Origin: an uncultured Mycoplasmatota bacterium
GTDB taxonomy: Bacteria; Bacillota_I; Bacilli_A; RF39; UBA660
NCBI GenBank assembly: GCA_937944975.1
Contig: CALEBF010000004.1
Location: forward strand, 1-64,000
Reading direction: 5' to 3'
Length of the DNA stretch: 64,000 nucleotides
The first letter of the stretch is position 1, and each line of letters opens with the position of its first letter. Positions 16,652 to 25,179 of the stretch are shown one piece after another. The position numbers were made by a program, and so were the translations under genes. The notes under the pieces were generated by a model, which saw only the letters and a list, made by a program, of their open reading frames with translations, did no database searches and had not been told where the DNA came from.

Positions 16652-17938
16652 ATGATAGATATCAATTTAATTCGAGAAAATAAAGAAAAAGTAAAGGAAA
16701 ATATTAAGAAGAAGTTTCAAGACCACAAACTTCCGCTTGTAGATGAAGTAGAAGCTTTGGATAAAGAATATCGTGATGTAAAAGCAAAAGGAGATCAATT
16801 ACGTGGTTTAAAAAATGCTAAGAGTAGTGAGATTGGTGCTTTGATGCGTGAAGGGAAAAAGGAAGAAGCAGAAAAAGTAAAAGAAGAAATCGCAAACATG
16901 GGTAAGGAGATTGAAGAACTTACTGAAAAAGAAGAGAAATTACAAGCGACAATCAAAGAAAAAATGATGATGATTCCAAATATCATTGCAGATTCAGTTC
17001 CAATTGGAAAAGATGATAGTGAAAATGTAGAACTAGAATGTTTTGGTGAAAAGACAGCGTTCGATTACGAGGTTCCATATCATTTAGATATTATCGAAAA
17101 ATTAGGTGGAATCGATTTAGATAGCGCAAGAAGAGTTGCAGGAAATGGATTTTATTATTTGATTGGTGATATCGCTCGATTACATTCAGCTGTTTTAACG
17201 TATGCGAGAGATTTTATGATCGATAAAGGATTTACGTACTGTATTCCACCTTACATGATTCGCGGAGATGTCGTAGATGGAGTTATGAGTTTTGAAGAAA
17301 TGGATGCGATGATGTATAAGATCGAGGGAGAAGATCTCTATTTAATCGGAACAAGTGAGCATTCTATGATTGGAAAATTCAAAGGACAAATTTTGGATGC
17401 AAGTGAAATTCCATATACGATGACAAGTTATTCACCATGTTTCAGAAAAGAAAAGGGTGCACACGGAATCGAAGAGAGAGGAATTTATCGTATTCATCAA
17501 TTTGAAAAACAAGAGATGATCGTCGTATGTGATCCAAAAGATAGCGATGAATGGTTCGATAAAATGTGGCATTATACTGTGGAATTATTCCGTAGTATGG
17601 AAATTCCAGTACGTGCTTTAGAATGCTGTAGTGGAGATCTTGCTGATTTAAAATATAAGAGTATCGATGTAGAGGCATGGAGTCCAAGACAAAAGAAGTA
17701 TTTCGAAGTTGGAAGCTGCTCTAATTTAACAGATGCGCAAGCAAGAAGACTTGGAATTCGCATCAAGAATGGAAAAGAGAAATACTATGCTCATACGTTG
17801 AATAATACCGTTGTTGCACCACCGAGAATGTTGATTTCTATTTTAGAGAACCATTTGAATGAAGATGGAAGTGTCAGTATTCCAAAAGTTTTACAACCTT
17901 ACATGGGTGGAAAGACAAAAATCGAAGTGAAAAAATAA
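16652..17938 (+). CDS. serS: Seryl-tRNA synthetase
   Basis: This 428-residue class II synthetase charges tRNA-Ser. An N-terminal antiparallel coiled coil (about 28-100) that grips the tRNA is followed by the catalytic core with LYLIGTSEH, motif 2 (PCFRKEKGAHGIEERGIYR) and motif 3 near the C terminus (NNTVVAPPRMLISILENH). I chose the ATG at 16652, 6 bases after GGAGGA; the longer reading frame from 16562 runs through the T-box and is not coding. Expression is controlled by the T-box leader. Confidence 0.96.
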   Translation: MIDINLIRENKEKVKENIKKKFQDHKLPLVDEVEALDKEYRDVKAKGDQLRGLKNAKSSEIGALMREGKKEEAEKVKEEIANMGKEIEELTEKEEKLQATIKEKMMMIPNIIADSVPIGKDDSENVELECFGEKTAFDYEVPYHLDIIEKLGGIDLDSARRVAGNGFYYLIGDIARLHSAVLTYARDFMIDKGFTYCIPPYMIRGDVVDGVMSFEEMDAMMYKIEGEDLYLIGTSEHSMIGKFKGQILDASEIPYTMTSYSPCFRKEKGAHGIEERGIYRIHQFEKQEMIVVCDPKDSDEWFDKMWHYTVELFRSMEIPVRALECCSGDLADLKYKSIDVEAWSPRQKKYFEVGSCSNLTDAQARRLGIRIKNGKEKYYAHTLNNTVVAPPRMLISILENHLNEDGSVSIPKVLQPYMGGKTKIEVKK

Positions 17939-17941
17939 ATC

Positions 17942-17974
17942 AAAATAGACAAGTGTGAAACCTGTCTATTTTTT
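17942..17974 (+). terminator. Terminator of serS
   Basis: AATAGACA / TGTCTATT forms an 8-bp stem with an 11-base loop followed by TTTT. Confidence 0.85.
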
Positions 17975-18022
17975 CGTGGACAAATGAATGTAAATCGTGT
18001 ATTCTTATAGTAGGAGGAGAAT

Positions 18023-18784
18023 ATGAAAAAGAAGAAGTTAGTTATAACGGTTGCAGTGATCATTGGAATATTGGCGATTTTGGGTATCTATTTTGGATAC
18101 AAGGCTTTTTTGCTTTCTTTTCATCGAATGCCAGATGATTCAAAGAAGGAGTATCAAAGTTTATTATCAGGATACGAAAAGAGAGATACATTGGAAGTGC
18201 AACATAGTGAATCATTGCCAGAAGAGATGCTCACGTATCAAAATGTTCAATTTCAAAATGTTGTAGAAGGATTTGAAAAATCGGAAGAAGATGATTATGT
18301 TAGTTATAAACTACTCGATAGTAGTGGTAATTATCAAGCATATTTCACCGTATCAATTACAGAGCCATTTCTCGATCATGTCGGGAAGGACGATGGTACA
18401 TTTGTCATGGGAAAAGATGAACTTGATGCGGTTGAATCGGATGATTTCGCCAAAAGAAAAGGACTAAAAAACGATGTTGATTTCTTCGATTATTTGATTG
18501 AACATCAAAATGACAAACATGATTTGTTTACTCCAGCCAAGACAATCAAAGAAGATCATTATGTACAATTGTTATCATATATTATGTTACCGTCAGTTAA
18601 TTCTGTAACCGTATTAAAAGGAGATTTAGAAGGTTATATTTTGAATATGGGGGATATGAAAGAAGTGAGCATCTTAAAAGATGGAAAACGATATGTATTT
18701 TCATTTATGGGTTCGGATTATTTTACAGATGTTGTAATTAGAGAGTTTATAAATACTTTAGTAATTGATAAAAGCATTCAGTAA
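18023..18784 (+). CDS. Membrane-anchored extracellular protein of unknown function
   Basis: This 253-residue protein begins with lysines and one membrane segment (about 6-28), then a hydrophilic domain facing outside. There is no lipobox cysteine, so it is a signal anchor and not a lipoprotein. The design matches other single-anchor proteins in this window (21661, 23204, 24456), but I see no clear sequence homology. AGGAGGAG lies 6 bases before the ATG. It is a monocistronic unit between the serS terminator and its own. Function is unknown. Confidence 0.6.
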   Translation: MKKKKLVITVAVIIGILAILGIYFGYKAFLLSFHRMPDDSKKEYQSLLSGYEKRDTLEVQHSESLPEEMLTYQNVQFQNVVEGFEKSEEDDYVSYKLLDSSGNYQAYFTVSITEPFLDHVGKDDGTFVMGKDELDAVESDDFAKRKGLKNDVDFFDYLIEHQNDKHDLFTPAKTIKEDHYVQLLSYIMLPSVNSVTVLKGDLEGYILNMGDMKEVSILKDGKRYVFSFMGSDYFTDVVIREFINTLVIDKSIQ

Positions 18785-18800
18785 GACGAATGCTTTTTTT
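18770..18800 (+). terminator. Terminator overlapping the end of the 18023 gene
   Basis: AAAAGCATTC and GAATGCTTTT form a 10-bp stem whose loop contains the stop codon; a T-run follows. Confidence 0.85.
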
Positions 18801-18817
18801 ATAATGGTTATTATCAT

Positions 18818-18857
18818 ATACCCCCTCCTTTTCAAATACCCTAAGGGGGTATATAAT
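18818..18857 (+). promoter_or_regulatory. CsoR operator and csoR-copA promoter
   Basis: TATAAT (18852-18857) with a TTTTCA -35 (18829-18834) and 17-bp spacing is covered by ATACCC-TAAGG-GGGTAT (18836-18852), a dyad like known CsoR operators of copZA genes. A further ATACCCCC at 18818-18825 pairs as an inverted repeat with GGGGGTAT at 18845-18852. Binding of apo-CsoR here would block RNA polymerase until Cu(I) releases it. Confidence 0.85.
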
Positions 18858-18872
18858 GTAGATGGTGAGATT

Positions 18873-19154
18873 ATGAAAAAAATAACGATTCGTTCAGATC
18901 AAGAAAAGAAGAAACTTTTGAATCGTCTCAATCGAATTGAGGGACAAGTACGTGGTGTAAAACGGATGATCACAGAGGATCAATACTGCAATGATATTTT
19001 GATTCAATTAGCAGCTATTGAAAAATCTGTGCAAAGCTTATCTATAGAAATGTTAGAAAGTCATTTATATCGGTGTATTTCTAACGATATGAAAGATGGA
19101 AACATAGATGCGATCGACGAAGTAATACAATTGTTTAGGAGGTTTCAAAAATGA
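18873..19154 (+). CDS. csoR: Copper-sensing repressor CsoR
   Basis: This 93-residue all-helical repressor belongs to the CsoR/RcnR family. The Cu(I) ligands form the expected Cys-His-Cys set: Cys39 (QYCND), His64 and Cys68 (ESHLYRC). The DNA-binding N-terminal helix LLNRLNRIEGQVRGVKRMI is typical. The ATG at 18873 is right because the operator and promoter lie directly upstream; a longer frame from 18765 would run through them. The stop overlaps the copA start (ATGA), so the two form an autoregulated copper operon. Confidence 0.92.
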   Translation: MKKITIRSDQEKKKLLNRLNRIEGQVRGVKRMITEDQYCNDILIQLAAIEKSVQSLSIEMLESHLYRCISNDMKDGNIDAIDEVIQLFRRFQK

Positions 19155-21355
19155 AGAAAATCATACTTGGGATTGATGGAATGAGTTGTAGTGCTTGTTC
19201 AAATGGATTAGAAAAATATCTAAATCGGCAAGAAGGAATTGAATCTGCGGTAGTGAACTTAGTTATGGCAACAGCATCCATTTGTTATGATGAGACACGA
19301 TTAGATCAAAAAAAGATCGAACGTTTTATCAAAGAAGCAGGGTTTCGTAGTACAGGGATTTATCGTGTGAATGCGGAAAAAGAAACGCATCGCAAGGAGA
19401 AAATTATGTTTTTTCTATTTGGCTTTCTTGCTTTGATTATTCTTTATTTATCTATGGGAACGATGTTTGGTTTACCTGTCGTAGAAGCTCTTCATATGCA
19501 TCGTAATCCAAAAATTTATAGTAGTGTATTATGCGTCCTGTCGTTTTTATTTTTGATTTATGGATTTGATATTATAAAAAGTGGATGGAATAATTTGATC
19601 CATCGTACTCCTAATATGGATACACTAGTGATGATTGGAGTGATTTCTAGTTTTCTTTATAGTGTTTATCACATGGTATTGATTTTTTATGGAGAACCGA
19701 CATATGTGGAACATCTATATTTTGAGTCTACTGCAATTGTGATATTTTTTATTAAGTTAGGCCGATATATCGATGCAGTCAATAAAAATAAGACGAAGGA
19801 AGCGATTCAAAAATTAGTACAGATTACTCCGACAAGTGCGGTGATAAAACGTGGAACAAAAGAAGAAAAAGTGACGATTGACGAAGTGCAACCAGGAGAT
19901 ATTGTCATTTGCAAAGCAGGTGAAAAAATCGCAGTTGATGGAACGATCGTAAAGGGAAGTGCACATATTGATGAATCTCTTATTACAGGGGAGTCAAAAC
20001 CTGTAGCAAAAAGTAAGGATGAGAAAGTAATTGCAGGAAGTATCAATTATGATGGATATTTAGAATATCGTGCTGAAAAGATTGGAAAGGATTCTACGAT
20101 TTCTGAGATTGTACGACTCGTTATGGAAGCGACGAATACGAAGATGCCAATTGCGAAGCTTGCCGATCGGGTGAGTGGATATTTTGTTCCTGTCGTTATC
20201 CTGCTTGCAGTCATTACTTTTATCGCGTATTTGATTTTAGGATATTCTATGGATGAAGCCGTCAATACGTTTGTTACGATTTTAGTAGTTGCGTGTCCTT
20301 GTGCATTAGGTCTTGCAACACCACTTGCAATTGTCGTAAGTGAAGGCTTGTGTGCAAGTCGAGGAATTTTAGTAAAACATAGTGAAATACTTGAACTATC
20401 TTCAAAAGTAGATACGATTGTTTTTGATAAGACAGGGACTTTAACTTATGGACGTTTAAGAATCGCACATTTCGTAAATCATAGTAATATCGATGAAAAA
20501 ACATTAATGTTATGGATCAGTAGTTTAGAATTACAATCGACGCATCCGATTCGTGGAGCATTCGAACTATATATGAAACAAAATAATTTAAAACCATTAG
20601 ATGTTACTGATTTTAAAAACATATCGGGAGAGGGAATTAGAGGAACTGTGAATGGTAAAAAAATGATGTTAGGAAATGAATCCTTATTGCAACATTACCA
20701 TTTAGAATACAGTTGCCAAAAAGAAATCGATCAATTTTCAAATGAAGGAAATAGTATTATTTTTGTCGTATTGGAAGATAGCGTTGTTGGACTAATTGGC
20801 GTTAATGATGTCGTTCGTGAAGAAGCAAAAGCTGTGATTGCACAATTACATGAAAAGAAAGTTCATACAGTCTTGTTGACAGGCGATCATAAGAATGTAG
20901 CTGATAAGATCGGAAGAAAGTTAAAGGTGGAAACCGTTGTGGCAAATGTACTTCCGAAAGAAAAATTAAATTATATTGATACACTGAAAAAAGAGGGACA
21001 CATCGTTATGATGTGTGGAGATGGAATTAATGATTCTCCTGCTTTAGCGCATGCTGATGTAGGACTTAGTATGAGTGGCTCTACGGATATTGCAACAGAT
21101 GCAGCAGATGTTATTTTAATGAAAGAAGATTTAAATGATATTCTACGTTTATTAGATATTAGCAAACATACGATTCGCAATATCAAACAGAATTTATTTT
21201 GGGCGTTTTTTTACAACGTTTTAATGATTCCGATCGCAATGGGATTATTCCGCGATTTTGGAATTACACTTCATCCGATGCTTGCAGGTTTTGCTATGAT
21301 GTTTAGTAGTTTTACGGTAATGTTAAATGCATTACGATTAAAAACGATACGATAA
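19151..21355 (+). CDS. copA: Copper-exporting P1B-type ATPase
   Basis: This 734-residue pump has one N-terminal heavy-metal-binding domain (GMSCSACS, Cys13 and Cys16), eight membrane segments, the intramembrane metal site CPC (Cys382, Cys384), the phosphorylation motif DKTGT, the phosphatase motif TGES and the hinge GDGINDSPALA. These features identify a Cu(I) exporter. AGGAGG stands 7 bases before the ATG. It is regulated with csoR by the upstream operator, and a copper-chaperone-like gene follows. Confidence 0.95.
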   Translation: MKKIILGIDGMSCSACSNGLEKYLNRQEGIESAVVNLVMATASICYDETRLDQKKIERFIKEAGFRSTGIYRVNAEKETHRKEKIMFFLFGFLALIILYLSMGTMFGLPVVEALHMHRNPKIYSSVLCVLSFLFLIYGFDIIKSGWNNLIHRTPNMDTLVMIGVISSFLYSVYHMVLIFYGEPTYVEHLYFESTAIVIFFIKLGRYIDAVNKNKTKEAIQKLVQITPTSAVIKRGTKEEKVTIDEVQPGDIVICKAGEKIAVDGTIVKGSAHIDESLITGESKPVAKSKDEKVIAGSINYDGYLEYRAEKIGKDSTISEIVRLVMEATNTKMPIAKLADRVSGYFVPVVILLAVITFIAYLILGYSMDEAVNTFVTILVVACPCALGLATPLAIVVSEGLCASRGILVKHSEILELSSKVDTIVFDKTGTLTYGRLRIAHFVNHSNIDEKTLMLWISSLELQSTHPIRGAFELYMKQNNLKPLDVTDFKNISGEGIRGTVNGKKMMLGNESLLQHYHLEYSCQKEIDQFSNEGNSIIFVVLEDSVVGLIGVNDVVREEAKAVIAQLHEKKVHTVLLTGDHKNVADKIGRKLKVETVVANVLPKEKLNYIDTLKKEGHIVMMCGDGINDSPALAHADVGLSMSGSTDIATDAADVILMKEDLNDILRLLDISKHTIRNIKQNLFWAFFYNVLMIPIAMGLFRDFGITLHPMLAGFAMMFSSFTVMLNALRLKTIR

Positions 21356-21366
21356 GGAGGAAAGAT

Positions 21367-21578
21367 ATGTTGAAGAGAATAAAAAAAGTAATCACTGTGA
21401 ACATTGTCAAAAACGAGTAGAAAAAGCACTTTCCAGTTTACGCGAGGTAAAAAAAGTAGAAGTAACCCTAGAAGACAAGAAAGTTATAGTTATTCTGAAA
21501 AAAGAAATAGGCGATGAAAAAATAAAAGAAGCGATCGAAAATTTAGGATATTCAGTAGAGAATATTACTCTTTTGTAG
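21367..21578 (+). pseudogene. copZ: Copper chaperone CopZ-like gene, frameshifted at an A7 tract
   Basis: AAGGAGG precedes an ATG at 21367, but this frame stops after 17 codons. A second frame from about 21390 encodes a heavy-metal-associated domain (HCEHCQKRVEKALSSL onward, with the CxxC copper site and the GYSVEN-type ending) but has no start codon. The two frames meet at a run of seven A at 21381-21387; one more A would join them into about 70 residues. The segment between start and CxxC is still shorter than in normal CopZ. This could be a real mutation, a sequencing error, or expression through slippage on the A-tract. Confidence 0.75.
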
Positions 21579-21588
21579 ATTTTAGAGA

Positions 21589-21610
21589 AAGTAGGTATCG
21601 CCTATTTTTT
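21589..21610 (+). terminator. Terminator of the copper operon
   Basis: AAGTAGGT and GCCTATTT pair with two wobble positions around an ATC loop, followed by T residues. It is moderate in strength. Confidence 0.5.
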
Positions 21611-21660
21611 CGTTGAAAAAGAGTATGATCGGTGTTAGAATGAAATTGGAGAGTGGAAAA

Positions 21661-22431
21661 GTGAAAAGAGTTAAACCTGTTGGAGTGGTGGCAGGTATTA
21701 TTTTAGTCATCATTATCATATTTGGAGGAATTTATGTGTCTGGTAATTGGCCTTTTCGATTTCGATCAGAGTTAGATCATTTCTTTGGAAAAGGAAATTG
21801 GGAAGTAATTTCCGAAGAGAAAAAAGAAAGTATTATGTACGATGTAGTGGTGTCTTCGCGAACTGATGTTACATCGCAATCTACGATACCTGGAAAATTT
21901 CACGAGTGGAATATTTCTTTTTCAAATGCGGAAGGAAAGCAAGAAATTTGGCAACTAAGTGATCATACGATGAAAATTAACCATGATAAATATATCATTT
22001 TTAGTAAGAATCGTTATTCTGCAAAGCAAGCGTTGGTTCAAGAATTGATGGAAATATCATTTACAGTGGCAGGAAACGAGATACGGCAAGATGTGGTTGA
22101 GAAAATTCTTCCTAAAAATGAAGCTGATTGCCTAAGAGTTACGCTTACTTATCGTGGTGGAAATCCAGAACCAAGTTTTTATGATAAATTGTGGAAAGAA
22201 CCTTGGTTTACAGTAGATCAAATAAGCGCTAAAGATTATTTAGAAAGTGATTTATATGAATTTTATATTGATATTTTTGCATACGATTACAGAGTAGAGA
22301 AATTGACACAAAAGGAGAAAGAACATATGATGGATAGTTTTGATGAATTAGAAGAAGCTATTCGAAAAACGTATGGAGAAAACGTTAAGTACGAAATTTA
22401 TTTTGATCATGAGCATTCTAAAGAGCAATAG
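21661..22431 (+). CDS. Single-pass membrane protein of unknown function
   Basis: This protein of about 256 residues has a short basic N terminus, one membrane segment (about 7-28) and a long outside domain rich in charged residues. No known motif is recognised. The start is uncertain: GTG at 21661 has GGAGAGTGG upstream at a good distance, while ATG at 21640 lacks a ribosome binding site. The pentapeptide-repeat gene follows after 18 bases, so both may share a transcript. It differs from 18023 in sequence but shares its architecture. Confidence 0.5.
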   Translation: MKRVKPVGVVAGIILVIIIIFGGIYVSGNWPFRFRSELDHFFGKGNWEVISEEKKESIMYDVVVSSRTDVTSQSTIPGKFHEWNISFSNAEGKQEIWQLSDHTMKINHDKYIIFSKNRYSAKQALVQELMEISFTVAGNEIRQDVVEKILPKNEADCLRVTLTYRGGNPEPSFYDKLWKEPWFTVDQISAKDYLESDLYEFYIDIFAYDYRVEKLTQKEKEHMMDSFDELEEAIRKTYGENVKYEIYFDHEHSKEQ

Positions 22432-22449
22432 TAACTGTGGAGTGGTGTT

Positions 22450-23094
22450 ATGTCAGTCAAGAAAAGAAAGATAAAAAATCCAAAATTAATGCATTTAGAA
22501 GAAAAATCGTTTGTGGACTGTTGTAAAAAGAATGAGTTAGAATATGGGATTTTTAAAGACGTCTTGATCGAATCACCTTTGAAAATCGAAGAGGTCACAA
22601 TTGATAGTTGTGTGTTTCAAAATATAAACTTTACGAATGTTTTATTAGCAGACGTCGATATGGTTGACGTTATATTTGAAAATTGTGATCTTTCTAATCA
22701 ACATTTTGATAAAAAGTTATTGAGTCGAGTGATGTTTAAAAATTGCCGATTGACTGGAACTACATTTTGCGATGCATCGCTGAGAGATATTCAGTTAATG
22801 AAGTGTAATTGTAGGTATCTTAATTTAGCCGGAGCAAAAGTGAATCGAATGTCAATTTACGAATGTGGATTTGAAGAAAGTACGTTCTTAGAAACGGCAT
22901 TAAAAGAGATCGAGTTAGAAAATGTCCGGTTTGAAAAGGCTGAATTTATTCATACACCATTGACAAATATTGATTTTTCTACATGTGATATATATGGAAC
23001 TCAATTCGATCTATTTTCTTTAAAGGGAATGGTAATCGATTCCTTTCAATCGCAATATATCATTGGAGCACTGGGCGTCAAATTAAAAGATTAA
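22450..23094 (+). CDS. Pentapeptide-repeat-like protein
   Basis: This 214-residue soluble protein contains stacked five-residue units with a large hydrophobic residue in the centre (for example INFTNVLLADVDM, ENCDLSNQHF, KNCRLTGTTFCDASLRDI, LNLAGAKVN), which fold as a right-handed quadrilateral beta-helix. Members of this superfamily include DNA mimics such as Qnr and McbG that protect gyrase, but many have no known role. The repeats are irregular and rich in Cys. GGAGTGGTG precedes the ATG. No quinolone-resistance function should be assumed. Confidence 0.7.
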   Translation: MSVKKRKIKNPKLMHLEEKSFVDCCKKNELEYGIFKDVLIESPLKIEEVTIDSCVFQNINFTNVLLADVDMVDVIFENCDLSNQHFDKKLLSRVMFKNCRLTGTTFCDASLRDIQLMKCNCRYLNLAGAKVNRMSIYECGFEESTFLETALKEIELENVRFEKAEFIHTPLTNIDFSTCDIYGTQFDLFSLKGMVIDSFQSQYIIGALGVKLKD

Positions 23095-23114
23095 ATTGTC
23101 AATTAAATTGTCAA
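23091..23114. repeat. Two tandem copies of a 12-bp unit
   Basis: TTAAATTGTCAA occurs twice in direct succession (23091-23102 and 23103-23114), starting at the end of the pentapeptide gene. A TATAAT at 23117-23122 follows. It could be a regulator site or a small duplication. Confidence 0.5.
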
Positions 23115-23150
23115 ATTATAATGCTATTAGTGTAAAGTGATTACGGTTCG

Positions 23151-23179
23151 TTGACTTTGCTATAGGATGTCAGTAATAT
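23151..23179 (+). promoter_or_regulatory. Promoter of the zinc-ribbon gene at 23204
   Basis: TTGACT (23151-23156), 17 bp, TAATAT (23174-23179), 25 bases before the ATG. Confidence 0.6.
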
Positions 23180-23203
23180 TAAAAGTATAAGGGGGTAGAT
23201 CGC

Positions 23204-24373
23204 ATGTTATGTGAAAAATGTGGAACAGTCATTCCAACAGGTTCAGAGACTTGTCCAAATTGTGGTGCACCAGCGCCTAAAACGATAGATCAAACTCCCA
23301 TTCCTGATTTTTCGGAGATGTCATCTTCTGTTTCGGAAGTGGTTCCTCAGGAAGAAATAACAAATGTTTCAGAGGCTTCTGAAGTTCTAAATCATTCTCA
23401 AGTAGGTAGTGTAGAAACATCTCCTACGTTACAACCGACTGAAATGGGTACTGTAGAGGAGATGCAGCCTGTCACTGAAGTGGCTTCAGAACCTTCTTCA
23501 GAGGGAGTAGTTCCAGAGGTGGATGGACCAATGATGCAAGGCGGCATTCCTATTGCAACCAGTGCGGTCATAGAACCAGCGCCAGTCATGGAACAACCAG
23601 TTGACGAGTTAGAGATGAATGTGACATTACAAGAAAATAAGACAACATGGACAGATGAGGAGGATCCTGAAGAGAAAAAAGTGGTTCATATGCCAACAGA
23701 ACCACAACCGGTTGTAAAAGCGCAAGAACCATCAACACCGATGGAAAAACCTGACTTATTAAGAGGAATGAATGAGCCGACACCACAAGAATATGCGGAG
23801 TTAGAAAAAAAACGTGTGGCGCGTGAAAAGACGAATCGTATGGTACAGATGATCAACAAGATCGCTTTACTACTTGTTGGAATTGTGATTATTGGTGTCG
23901 TAGGCTTCTTTGGATATCAATACTTTTTCGTTCCAAAAGACACGACACAACCTTATTCCTATGATGCGTATACTTTTCAGATTGATCAAAATTATGAAGT
24001 GACAGAGCAAGAGGCCGGATTTGTAATCGAAGCAAAGGATCAAAGTGCGAGTATGAGTGTTCAGTTATTACCGGATTCTTATGTAGCGTTTGAAAATGGT
24101 TATCTATCTAACCAAGAGGCATTTATCAATCAGATGATGATGCAATATGGTGTTGATGCAGTAAAACGAGTGGAACAGAAAAATATAGAAGGACAGTCAT
24201 TTATTACGATTACACGGACGACAGAGACAGATAGTTCGTACATTATTTATACAACGACTCCGGATGATAAGATCATCCTAGCAACATATGTACCACGAGA
24301 TCAAATTTTAAATCAATCACAGGCAGATCAGATGTCTAGAAATTTATTAAATATTGCACAGAATGAAAAATAG
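23204..24373 (+). CDS. Zinc-ribbon membrane protein with long disordered linker
   Basis: This 389-residue protein starts with a zinc ribbon (Cys3, Cys6, Cys17, Cys20), continues with a linker of about 190 residues rich in Glu, Pro, Val, Ser and Thr, then one membrane segment (219-240) and an outside domain of about 145 residues. The outside domain resembles small secreted beta-rich domains of the PsbP/DcrB type, but this is only an impression. The gene at 24456 has the same plan with a short linker. GGGGG before the ATG is a strong ribosome binding site. The function is unknown; a cytoplasmic metal-binding or protein-docking head joined to a surface domain is inferred. Confidence 0.65.
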   Translation: MLCEKCGTVIPTGSETCPNCGAPAPKTIDQTPIPDFSEMSSSVSEVVPQEEITNVSEASEVLNHSQVGSVETSPTLQPTEMGTVEEMQPVTEVASEPSSEGVVPEVDGPMMQGGIPIATSAVIEPAPVMEQPVDELEMNVTLQENKTTWTDEEDPEEKKVVHMPTEPQPVVKAQEPSTPMEKPDLLRGMNEPTPQEYAELEKKRVAREKTNRMVQMINKIALLLVGIVIIGVVGFFGYQYFFVPKDTTQPYSYDAYTFQIDQNYEVTEQEAGFVIEAKDQSASMSVQLLPDSYVAFENGYLSNQEAFINQMMMQYGVDAVKRVEQKNIEGQSFITITRTTETDSSYIIYTTTPDDKIILATYVPRDQILNQSQADQMSRNLLNIAQNEK

Positions 24374-24389
24374 TACAAAGTCTATTTTT
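24367..24389 (+). terminator. Terminator of the 23204 gene
   Basis: AAAATAG and CTATTTT form a 7-bp stem around the stop codon, with a T-rich tail. Confidence 0.6.
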
Positions 24390-24402
24390 CTTTTTTTATC
24401 AG

Positions 24403-24432
24403 TTGACATAGAATGTATAAAATTAGTATGAT
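24403..24432 (+). promoter_or_regulatory. Promoter of the zinc-ribbon gene at 24456
   Basis: A consensus TTGACA (24403-24408), 18 bp, TATGAT (24427-24432), shortly before AGGAGAGG and the ATG. Confidence 0.65.
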
Positions 24433-24455
24433 ATAGTTAGTTAGGAGAGGTTAGG

Positions 24456-25121
24456 ATGAAGTGTAAGAAATGTGGTCATGACATCCAAGAAGGTGCAGCG
24501 TTTTGTACTCAGTGTGGAGAGAAGATAATGGAGGCGGAAACGGAGAAACGTTCAGTTGTTGATATACAACAACCAAAGAAAAGAAATGTGACTGTATGGA
24601 AGAAATACGATGTATTTATCGTACTTGCCATCGTACTTGTCGTATCAGCTATTTTGTTATTTCCGTTATTAAAGAATTTTAATAAAGGATTTATTTATAC
24701 GTTAGACGGTTATGGAATTCCAATCGCAAATGGGTATACTTACGATGATAGTGAAGAAGGAAGTTTAGCGATTTTAAATGATACAGAAGATGCAGCTCTT
24801 TACATACAAGTATTATCTGGAAGTACGTTTAGTACGTTTTATCAGACGATGAGCCAAGATTCTGATTTGGTATTATCCATTGTATCTGAAATGTATTCAG
24901 ATTATGAAATTACCGATGTCGCATATCCAGAGATAGCAAATGAACAAACGTTAAGGTTGCATATACGTACTTTAGAGGGACAACAAGGATATATTACTTA
25001 TTATCCTGCTGATGATGATCAATTAATTATGGCAGTCTATGTCCAGGAAGATGGAACTTTAAATGATCAGAAATTCGAACATATGATGGAAACGATAATC
25101 GATGTAGATAAAAGCAAGTAA
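24456..25121 (+). CDS. Zinc-ribbon membrane protein, shorter relative of 23204
   Basis: This 221-residue protein has a zinc ribbon (Cys3, Cys6, Cys17, Cys20), a basic linker of about 25 residues, one membrane segment (about 51-72) and an outside domain of about 145 residues. It keeps the order and C-terminal size of the 23204 product and appears to be a tandem paralogue that has diverged strongly. Spacing between the cysteine pairs is identical in both. It has its own promoter and terminator, so the pair is not an operon. Function is unknown. Confidence 0.65.
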   Translation: MKCKKCGHDIQEGAAFCTQCGEKIMEAETEKRSVVDIQQPKKRNVTVWKKYDVFIVLAIVLVVSAILLFPLLKNFNKGFIYTLDGYGIPIANGYTYDDSEEGSLAILNDTEDAALYIQVLSGSTFSTFYQTMSQDSDLVLSIVSEMYSDYEITDVAYPEIANEQTLRLHIRTLEGQQGYITYYPADDDQLIMAVYVQEDGTLNDQKFEHMMETIIDVDKSK

Positions 25122-25132
25122 TTGCTTTTTTT
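25110..25132 (+). terminator. Terminator of the 24456 gene
   Basis: AAAAGCAA and TTGCTTTT form an 8-bp stem whose 4-base loop contains part of the stop codon, then a T-run. Confidence 0.85.
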
Positions 25133-25133
25133 C

Positions 25134-25163
25134 TTGGAATTGAGATTCAAGTGATGATATAAT
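25134..25163 (+). promoter_or_regulatory. Promoter of the Bce-type two-component genes
   Basis: TTGGAA (25134-25139), 18 bp, TATAAT (25158-25163) with a TGA extension. It is 17 bases before the response regulator start. Confidence 0.6.
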
Positions 25164-25179
25164 AACCACAGGTGATAGT

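Noticed and set aside
18765..18872. Longer start for csoR
   Set aside because: It would place coding sequence over the terminator, operator and -10 box; the ATG at 18873 gives a standard CsoR length.
22450..23094. Quinolone-resistance (Qnr) assignment for the pentapeptide-like protein
   Set aside because: Repeats are irregular, Cys-rich, and lack the Qnr loop pattern; the superfamily alone does not support a resistance role.
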